From: Atrina japonica
Lineage: Eukaryota > Mollusca > Bivalvia > Pterioida > Pinnidae
Direction: 5' to 3'
Length of the DNA stretch: 64,000 nt
Assembly: GCA_030159075.1 (NCBI GenBank)
Contig: BROG01000539.1
Span: 377,501 to 441,500 of the forward strand
The notes under the pieces were generated by a model. The model was not told where the DNA came from. It made no database searches and was given only the letters and a program-made list of their open reading frames with translations. This document shows, in pieces, positions 55,180 through 64,000 of the stretch (its first letter is position 1; every line of letters begins with the position of its first letter). Position numbers and translations under genes: made by a program.

Positions 55180-57648
55180 TTTCATTTGAATTAGACTCTG
55201 GACATCTATGACACACCATCGATTCACTCACATCAGTACAGTACTTTATCAGTTGATGAATATCTGTAACACTAACATCCAAATTGGATAACACAAGTTA
55301 TTCAAATTTAAAACGTCCTCTTTACTCTTAATATAAAAACAAACATATCGAAGTATTAATTATCAGGTGTGGTCCAGGAGACACTATACAAATCAAGTAA
55401 GCATCCTCTATTGACTTTGTACATCCACTGGGAGTCCTTGGTCAAATTCATACGAAATAAGTGAAGAATGAACTCTCATCACAATAGGAATAGACAGGTT
55501 GATGAACAGGTAACTCAATATTTCATTTAATGAACATAATGGGCGACAAAGGGATATTGGTACTTAAATATGGAATGCTGACAACAAAAACGACGAAACT
55601 ATCACTTTTGTAAACAGTACTACAAGTACGAACAGAACATAATCGAAATAAAACAAGTACCAATATCATCTTGATGTCACGTCTGTTAGTGCAGTTACAT
55701 GTATTCACGACAGAAAAATTCTGAAATAAATACCAATATCACCTTTTCAGTTTTTGGCTAAACTGATAAAAAACTTTTATCCACATACAATTCACTACAT
55801 ATTCAATCAAAATATATATTTATAAATCCATTCCGTTCCATTCAAAGCAATTTAAGTGCAACTAATCGTTTATTTACAATGCCTTGTAAAGATTCATGTG
55901 TTTGAAAAGTTCTTTTTACATAAAGAAACTTAATCATTTTCTTTTATACAAGGATATACATGTATATTACTCTCAAAGTTAAACATCAGACAGCAATATG
56001 TTGTTAAACTCAGTGACGTAGCACAACGTAGTCTAACCTGTAATTGAAAGCGATTGTTTCATGCTTTGTTTACTTCGAAAAATGTAAAATGTACCCCGTA
56101 GGTTCTAGTGTATAAATAGACTCGACAAAATTCTCGTGTAGTAAACGTGACTCGCATTGCGGTTAGTTAGAGTTCAAAGGTTATGTTATGAAACCATATC
56201 TTTAAATCTGCGTTAAAGAAATCTCAGCTGAAACAATGTGTATGTGTAATTGTGCACTAAAATGTATATGTGTGTGCATGTGTGTATGTGTACATGTGTA
56301 TGTATATGTGTGTGCTAGTGTGTGTACGTGTGTACATATACATGTGTATGTGTGTGCACATGTGTGTACATTTGTAAGTGTATATGTGTGCATGTGTGTT
56401 TACGTGTGAATATGTTTATTTTTCTCCTATGGAAAAACGAGACAAACATTAACATCTTGACCTAGATTCTATTGTAGAAACAAATAACGAATGTTTTATC
56501 TACTTGTTTATCTTTATTCTCATACGACATAGTATTTTTACCACGTGTTACTTAATTTTATCGTCGCTGGTGCAGGAATGGAGAGGAAATGCAACAAAAT
56601 AATTTGTATTATAACACTCTTAACATGATTATATTAGTGTTTTCGGAATTTGAGTTCCGGACGCCGTGGATCAAGTCGGTGCAGGAAATCCTAGAGAGTG
56701 ATTGTCCTTAGAATTGGATAAATTCAAAACATAAGTGTTTGGACTCCAGAGAACATATGTTATTAATTCGTTCGGTATTGATTAAGATTTGTTTTTAAAC
56801 TGCAGTAGAAAGCACGAATCGTTAATAAGTAATAAGAAATCAAGGGGCATTAATCAATAATATAAAATAGGCGCAAATTAAACGTCTAGACAACTCTTGT
56901 TTATGCATGCATGTTTGTGAATGTGTGTGTGTGTGTGTGTGTGTTGTTAGTTATAGACACATATAGGTGTCTATAAACGTCTTCAATATGCAGGAAATGT
57001 TTTACACCTATCTGTGTTTTATATTATAGAACATGTTTATTTTGAACTAGATATCAATACCTCGTCACTGAATGAGGAGTGTATACAGTTAATTTCATAT
57101 TAACACCCGAATAACAACTTTAAGCCAATAAGATGTGAATGTTTGTGATAAATACAAGATGAAAAAAGTGTCAACATTGTGTTATGATAATTATTTCATA
57201 TATTTCTTTATGCCATTTGCTGTTAATAATAATTTTTGCAATATTAAAATCACAAACACCAAAGGAGACAATTTACTAATCAGTCAACCAATAGCAAAAT
57301 AATGAAAACACGATATGAATTACAATAGATGATTCTGACGTTATGTATTTGATAAAAGTTATTATTTCATATTTCTCGACTATTGTGCAATAAGTTTCGT
57401 ACCATTATTTGTATACACGAGATATACATATTTAAAAGGTTTTATAAATTAGGAATATTCAAGTCATTCTTACTTACTTACATTTAACCGTCTCTTTGAG
57501 AAATATATTATAGAATACATCAACTTAAAAACAATATAATTTGTAGCATAGAAAAGTATGACAATGGTGCTGAAATTTGTTGTACAAGGAGTGAGGAATT
57601 ACTTCCCTTGTACAACATTTCAAGTTGTCTTCCGTAATATGTATTTGG

Positions 57649-57898
57649 CATGCATACATACATACATACACACACACCCACAGAGAGAGAGAGAGACATA
57701 CATGCATACATACAGACAGACAGACATACAAACAAACAGACAGACATACATACATACATACATACATACATACATACACACATACATACATACATACATA
57801 CATACATACATACATACATACATACATACACACACATACATACATACATACATACATACATACATACATACATACATACATACATACATACACACAAT
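57649..57898. repeat. (ACAT)n tetranucleotide microsatellite
   Basis: About 250 bp of CATA units with CAGA and CACA interruptions. It creates several apparent open frames on both strands, which are artefacts of the 4-bp period. Confidence 0.97.
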
Positions 57899-59000
57899 CG
57901 TACATATATACCCGTTTTTTATTGTTACTTTCTGACAGAGAAGAATAGATTTATAATGGACAATCAGATTTATATTTGCTACATTTTGATAGCTCTATTT
58001 CAATTATACTTCTCTTTCATGAAAGAAATTTATCATGACAATCTGTACAATAAACTCTGTGGATGATTTTTAATGGATTTGATGGCTATCCACATATTTC
58101 AATGGATACAAGCAGCTTCAAAACGTTATGGCTGCTGATCTAAATGAACTGTAATAAACGCTGGGAAGCATTGCATTCCCATATGCATGCAATTACACAT
58201 ACACTAGCTATTCACAGTAAAGGAAAGTCTACAGTTAAGTAATATATAGAATGGGACATTTTATTTTCTCTACAAGAAAAACATTATCAGAACCAAGGAC
58301 ATCGGCCGTACAATTAACAAGATAGCAGGATTTCTACACAATTCCTTCAAGTCAAACAATCATGATCATTTATAAGTAACGATAAACTCGGAAAAAAATT
58401 CAAAATTGATAGAACATTCCTTCAATATATTGGTGACAGAATTGAGATATGAAAACATTCTGGCAAATAAATATGTCAGTAGATTGACCTAGCAGAAATG
58501 CTTGAATACGCGCGCACGCAGGTACGCACGCACGCACACACAGAGTAGTGAGACTTAACTTTGGCGTCCACTCTATTTTAATTTAGGAGATTGAAAAGGT
58601 AATATATTAACATAACACTAGGTTAAGGTATTCATGTAGTGCATGTATATTTAAAGAATATGTTTTTCAGTGATCATTCATGTGAAGAGATTCTTACAAT
58701 TGCAAAGGGATAACGGCGCTAAATATATCACCACTTGTCCAGTCACTGTTTACTAGTAGAAGAAGGAGCGGAAGTGACTACTATATGTTTTTATCACCAG
58801 ATATCACTGTTATATGTCGACGACACTACTTTTTAACTGTTTTAGGCATTAATATTGTATGGAACTTCAAAGAACCACTGACATAGTGGACAGGGCTATA
58901 TTTATATGGCATCTATTTTTAGATCTTTTAAAGTGTATTCGGAATTCCAATAGAGTGTCCAGGAGCTAAAAATATAACGCCGGTAAATGATATGGGCGTG

Positions 59001-59060
59001 TCTTATATAAGAATGAGATAAACATTATTTGACAACTACTGCTGTAGTATACATGAAGGT
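59001..59060 (+). promoter_or_regulatory. TATA-like box and splice donor upstream of the Env remnant
   Basis: TATATAA at 59004-59010 lies about 45 bases before ATGAAG|GTAAGT (59053-59064), and an AG acceptor (TTTAATTTAG) occurs at 59774 just before the Env frame. This could be the 5' end of a spliced env transcript, but the ATG at 59053 does not join in frame to the Env open stretch. It may be fortuitous. Confidence 0.25.
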
Positions 59061-59329
59061 AAGTATCGTATTATTTACTTTGATTTACCTTTACCAATCA
59101 TATCATTCAGGTCAGAGATTATAGACTTATTTATCGTGCATCAATTTTCAATATGGCTGACTTGATAGAGACGGAGAGATTGGTTGTTTTACTTGGCTCA
59201 GGCCAGATTAACAAACAACTCGTTTCTGCAGTTTCAGGAAAACAAACATTATGCTGTGACCTGTTGGGACATTTACTTATAACCTGATGAAATATATAGT
59301 ATAATAAATGTTGAGATAAGTATCTGAGT

Positions 59330-59720
59330 TGCTCTTATGCAATGTTTCCTGAAATCAGTACATTTTCAAAAAGGTACAATTTTGAAAATGTATAGTCAGG
59401 AAGAAAACATTTTCTAACCATTTCAGGAAAACATTCTTTTATAAACATTTCCATAATGTTTTACATGCTATATTTGATAATATTATCAAAACGTTTGACG
59501 GAAATGTTGATGAAATATTTCCAACAGTACATCGGAAAATGCCTCAGAAAAAATTAAAATATATCCAAAAGTTCCTTATAAAATGTTTCCAAAACGTTGT
59601 TCAATAATGTTTTCTGAAAATATTTCATAAAAAATAACGTTATTGAAACATTTTTTGAAAACGTTTTCAAAACTAAATTGAAATGTTTCTATAACTTTTG
59701 TGTGTTAACTGTGATGTTTC
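59330..59720 (+). repeat. degenerate AAAACGTTTTC/AATGTTTCC-rich stretch
   Basis: Repeated imperfect copies of words such as AAAACGTT, AATGTTTCC and AATATTTC on both strands, directly 5' of the Env remnant. No coding potential. Confidence 0.5.
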
Positions 59721-59806
59721 TATGTTAACAATATTACTAAAATTATATTTGTCCTTTACTAATTTTTAATTTAGAAGAAATTAAAATGAGTACAGGACAG
59801 TATTGA

Positions 59807-61870
59807 TCTTTATTACCATTCATTGGAACACTGTCTAGGGGATTATTTGGGACAGCCACAATTGATGATGTAAACTTACTAGCTAATCACATGAATGTTC
59901 TGAACAAGAGAACATCACAGCTTGCCTTAGCTATGGAACAATATGGTTCTCATCTCTCCTCTTTTATATCAGTGGTTGACAAGAGAACATCTAATTTACT
60001 AAATGGTATCAAGCTCAACTCTAAAGCAATCGATGATGTTGCAAAGGCTTTTGACAAAAATTTAGTTAACCTACAGAATGCCATGACTAACATATCCACT
60101 ATTCTTATAACTCAGGTTAACAAGGGTAACATTCTCAGGACTACGTTAGATAAAGTTCAGGCATCAATACAGTCTCTAGTTCAAGGGAAAATCTCCCCAT
60201 TTCTCTTGCCAAAATCTAAGCTACTTAGAGTCATCCGTGGCATTACTCAATTGTTAGGTAAATCTTATAAGGGTTTTTACCTTCGCACACTGATCCAGAA
60301 TACTACTACACACATGCTAATTTCCTTTACGCTCGTCACTATGGTAAACTCTATCTTACCATTAAATTCCCTATTTCTACTAACAAAGTACCTTTACAAC
60401 TGTACAAGATAATTTCACTTCCTGTACCTGTTAACACTACCTCCTCCCATGCTACTCAGCTCTTATCTCTACCTGACTACCTGGCTATCACTAGTCACCA
60501 TGATCACTACACATCTTTATCCTCTGAAGACTTAACCAACTGCATAAAAGGCTCAACTATCCTATGCAATTTTAACATACCACTCACACCTGTCACTGTC
60601 CCAGACTGTACTGTGGCTCTCTTTTCTAACAACATTGAACAAATTAAGCATCTTTGTAACTTCCGGTTTATCCCAAACCATCTAAAGTCCAATTTAATAG
60701 AACTAGCACCAACCTCTGTGTTAGTATATAATATACACAACTTAGCATTGGACTGTCCTGATGAGAAAAAGGTTATTACAGGATGCTCTTTTTGCATTAT
60801 ACATGTACCTTGTAAATGTTCCTTATCTACTAACTCCCTCTATCTACCACCTAGGTTGGTTGACTGTTATAAATCACCCCATAACATTTCTAAACTCCAT
60901 CCCTTTAATCTTGCTTTACTCCAAGAATTTTTCAGTGATAGCAAATTAATTTCTCTTTTTGGTGACACTACATTCCCTTCACCTATTGATCTTGAGGTTC
61001 CATCCTTTCACATTTATAATCATTCTTTCACTCAAATGCTAATAGAGGATCATAGTTCACATTTGAGTTTAAAGAAGATGGCAGTGGCTGCCAGGAAGGA
61101 TGAAAAGATTTTCAAAACTTTAGCAGAACCCTTAGTGGACGGTCAAATTCAGCTCATAAGTACCTGGCCTGATACAAAAGCTATCTTAATCTTTTCGACT
61201 ATGGATGTAGCTGCTATTGCTATTATTATTTGCATTTTAGCATTATGTAAAATCCGTAAGCTTTCTGTCACTCTCTTAGTCTTACAACAGGTAGTAAATA
61301 CTAAATCACAAACGATACCTTCCTTTATTTATAACAATAACCCTACAGAATCGGTGATCAATACACAAGACACCTTAGATCAGCTGTTATCAGCAGAAAT
61401 TAATTGGTCCCTTGGTGTACTTGTTGTCAGCATTATAGTAGTTGTAATATTGGGTATCTGCATTCGGTTGTTATGCCGAACAAGACAAAACAAACATACT
61501 GTTGTGTATTTAGAACTCACTTCAGGTGGAACATGCGTCATGATTCCATTACTGCACTTGCCCTTGTGCCCATCCTACTATAAAATCACTCATCCAAATA
61601 TTACAAATATCAGTTTCCAGTTCCCCAACTTTTGAATTATATGCTGAGTGGTCTCCCTTTAGTGTGATGGATACATTATCATCTAAATCAATAAAAATAC
61701 CAGAAACAATAAAGGTGAATTATTTTGTTCATCGAAGAATCATTCAGATTCTGAAACATCCCTTTTCTGCTCACGTTGTTGTAGTTCATCAAGGTCATGC
61801 CCTCCTATTAAAGCCATCTAGTACTAAAGATGATTGTGACATGCTACATGTAGTAAATAATCTTTTGTGA
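59807..61870 (+). pseudogene. Env/fusion-protein remnant of errantivirus (baculovirus F-like) type
   Basis: Three overlapping open stretches in two frames: 59807-60412 (frame 2), 60271-61635 (frame 1) and roughly 61600-61870 (frame 2). The first opens with a fusion-peptide-like segment (RGLFGTATIDD motif) followed by heptad-rich helices, as in F-type Env subunits. The second carries a Cys-rich ectodomain and hydrophobic segments near 61180-61250 and 61405-61476. A TGA at 59804-59806 lies just before the fusion peptide, and frame changes near 60262-60275 (a T run) and 61600-61637 break the gene. The N-terminal subunit is missing. No gag, protease or polymerase is seen nearby. The damage could include sequencing errors, but three lesions favour a dead copy. 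Family assignment rests on pattern, not a search. Confidence 0.65.
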
Positions 61871-62028
61871 AGGTTCTTTCTTTTTTTTTTAAACTTGCAT
61901 TTTGGACAAGCTGTCTTTTAAAGCAGGACTTACAATTTTTACTTGGTTTATCGAATTCCTTAAGAATGTAGACATTTGTATGTACATGTATATATATTCC
62001 TGTGTAACATTGTGTATATATGTTAATG

Positions 62029-62059
<31 letters not shown>

Positions 62060-62294
62060 TTTTGGTGATTACCTCAGTGGTTTTTTTATGTTATTGTTGT
62101 ACATTTGTACATGTATATACATTTGCTTGATGTTCATACTCTGTAGTCTCTACTTTTACTCATAAGGGGTATATATATATATATTGGCTCCCAACATATC
62201 TACTGTCGAGACAATACTGTCGTAATATGTCTTGCGCAGTACTTGCAGCACAACAACAAAATAGCCGAAGCTGTTGGTTGTGTGGCCTGTAAAT

Positions 62295-62375
62295 AATTGA
62301 ATAAATCGGAATTAATTAAAACGTCTGATTTTATTTCTGGTCAGCATAGGAATGACCAGATCAGACGCGCACTTC
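62295..62375 (+). other. AATAAA plus imperfect hairpin downstream of the Env remnant
   Basis: AATAAA near 62300 is followed by an imperfect palindrome (about 62320-62371; CGTCTGA and CTGGTCA against TGACCAG and TCAGACG). This would suit the R region of an LTR, but no matching upstream copy, primer-binding site or clear TG...CA ends were found. Confidence 0.2.
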
Positions 62376-63070
62376 TTGTGGTGCGGGGTAACTATTTTTT
62401 TTTTACTATTTCTAACTCATGAGCCAATGAAAATACAAATTTCCAAGAATAAATGCGGAAGGAGTATTCAGTCTTAAACTAAAATCTATATTGCGCATTT
62501 ATTTTCAGAAGGCGTGATGCGGCTATCACTTTCTACACTCGTGATCAGCGCTACCCACGTCTAGGGACGCCAACCGATTATTTCGGGAGGAAATTCATTA
62601 ATCCCTATATAATGGACTTAAAACACCTTATAATGTAAAATCAATTAGTAATGTATATCTTCGACATTAGAGTCATTCTTCTAGCCGAATCTGACACAAT
62701 TTGTGCGACACAACAATTTGTTAGATAAACATTTCCTCCGACAAGAAAGAACTGACAATTGAACTAAAGATTAAAAAGACAATTCACAAACAGAAAAACC
62801 ATGCAAAAACAAATCAAGATGTCGAAATATTCTCACTGCAAAAATTTTACAATGGAGAACTTAAAAAAAAAAGAAGACTTTTAAGCCTACTTACTAAATA
62901 TCTAAATTGTACAATAATATATATAAAAATATTATATATAATATCATTTGAGTGAAGTACTAAAACTTGTTTTTAATTTTCATAAACATATTCTAGCAAT
63001 ATATAAATATTATTTTAATCAATAATAATTTCTTCCTGACATATTGAATAATAAAGAGCGTTACACATTG

Positions 63071-63262
63071 TTTTACATCACAGCTTAGATGTAGATCCTG
63101 GGTCTATTGCTTTGCGAGTCAAAGGCTTAACCATGTAACTACAGTGCTACTCTCAGTAGGTAATATTTTACATCACAACTCAGATGTTGACCCTAGGTCT
63201 ATCGTTTTGCGAGTAAAAGGGCGTAACAATGCAACTACAGCGCTAATCCAAATAGGTGATAT
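63071..63262 (-). repeat. tandem pair of 95-bp tRNA-like (SINE-type) units
   Basis: Two copies, 95 bp apart, each starting TTTTACATCACA on the plus strand. On the minus strand a unit holds GTAGCACTGTAGTTACATGG, GGTTAAGCCTTTGACTCGC and GACCCAGGATCTA, resembling the A box, anticodon arm and B box of a tRNA. Too decayed to be a functional tRNA gene. Confidence 0.5.
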
Positions 63263-63734
63263 TGTGCTCGGAAATTCCAAGTTCAACCGGAAGTTTTTAG
63301 ACAAAATATCAACCTTTAAAATATACAGTATAGAAATACGTTAGCTGATAACTTTAAATATAGCAAGCGACTTTTGTTTTGAACATCGTCTGCTTCATGA
63401 AGCACATTTAACATACATCAATAGAACTACGTTATGTGCAAGCACGTGTACTCATGCATGATGGTTTCTATTCAGTCAAAAAATTTGTAAAGATTGACTC
63501 AGACATTTCTATCCTCAGTACAGTAAATCGAGGTATTATTTCGGTTACATTTTCTTAACTTCTTTCTTTTTATAGACTCCATCTATTTAGGTAGTGGCTT
63601 TAAGACTATGTAGATTATATTTCAGATGCATACCACTTTCTTTTAATAGAAGATGGCGGAAGGTAGCCAAAGACGATGCTCCAGTTACAGAACGCTAATG
63701 TTGTCTATATTTGGAGATATTACGAAAGGTAACA

Positions 63735-63900
63735 GAGAGACAGACAGACAGACAGAGATAGAGAGAGAGACAGAGAGAGAGAGGCAGAGAGACAGAGAGA
63801 GCCAGAGACAGAGAAAATAACAGAGAGAGACAGACAAACGGACAGAGAGACAGAAAGAGAGAACGATGTAGGCAGAGACAGAGAGAATGAGAAAGAGACT
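63735..63900. repeat. GA/CAGA-rich microsatellite
   Basis: Degenerate GACAGA and GAGA units near the window edge. Confidence 0.93.
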
Positions 63901-64000
63901 GTTTTGTCGTTACTTATTTCAATGTTTTATATAATGTTAATGACTTGTTAAGATTTGTGAAGATCCGACATCCGTGCATATATAGTTTGTTGGTTTGAGT

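Noticed and set aside
57520..58066. Several open frames over 90 codons on both strands (MYVCMYVC and IHTYIHTY patterns)
   Set aside because: Produced by the ACAT tetranucleotide repeat, which is open in many frames. Not genes.
58000..59800. Looked for reverse transcriptase or integrase upstream of the Env remnant
   Set aside because: No frame of useful length and no polymerase motif seen in either strand.
60507..60797. 96-codon minus-strand frame
   Set aside because: Antisense shadow of the Env remnant.

Overview
This is a eukaryotic nuclear window: AT-rich, intron-rich and full of microsatellites, short inverted-repeat elements and dispersed non-coding repeats. Protein similarity and repeat style suggest a lophotrochozoan, most likely a marine mollusc and probably a bivalve. 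That placement is inference; no species can be named from the sequence alone.

Two host genes can be built exon by exon. On the minus strand, 14 coding exons between 42765 (start) and 3983 (stop) encode a 656-residue member of the MGRN1/RNF157 family of RING E3 ubiquitin ligases. Every exon has consensus splice sites, and the summed length (1971 nt) stays in frame from start to stop. On the plus strand, three exons (43168-45833) encode a 120-residue UBALD1/UBALD2 (FAM100) protein. The genes are head to head with 402 bp between start codons. That gap holds CRE-, YY1-, ETS-, E-box- and CCAAT-like sites and looks like a shared bidirectional promoter. As I recall it, human MGRN1-UBALD1 and RNF157-UBALD2 have the same divergent layout, so the linkage appears to predate the vertebrate duplication.

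Layout: 1-3982 is 3' flank of the MGRN1-like gene with hairpin repeats. 3983-42765 is that gene, with introns full of MITE-like elements, tandem repeats and microsatellites. 42766-43167 is the promoter gap. 43168 to about 47.1 kb is UBALD with its 3' UTR. A minisatellite of AP-1-like sites follows at 47.25-47.88 kb. From 48 to 59 kb I see no convincing gene, only repeats and microsatellites. At 59.8-61.9 kb lies a damaged envelope/fusion-protein gene of the baculovirus-F/errantivirus type, with no gag or pol beside it. The last 2 kb hold a tandem tRNA-like repeat and a GA/CAGA microsatellite.

The most unusual features are: a 28-bp minisatellite downstream of exon 12 of the MGRN1-like gene, each unit copying the exon's last 18 bases plus its 5' splice site (about 18 decoy donors); the old divergent gene pair; the AP-1 motif array; and the isolated Env-like pseudogene.
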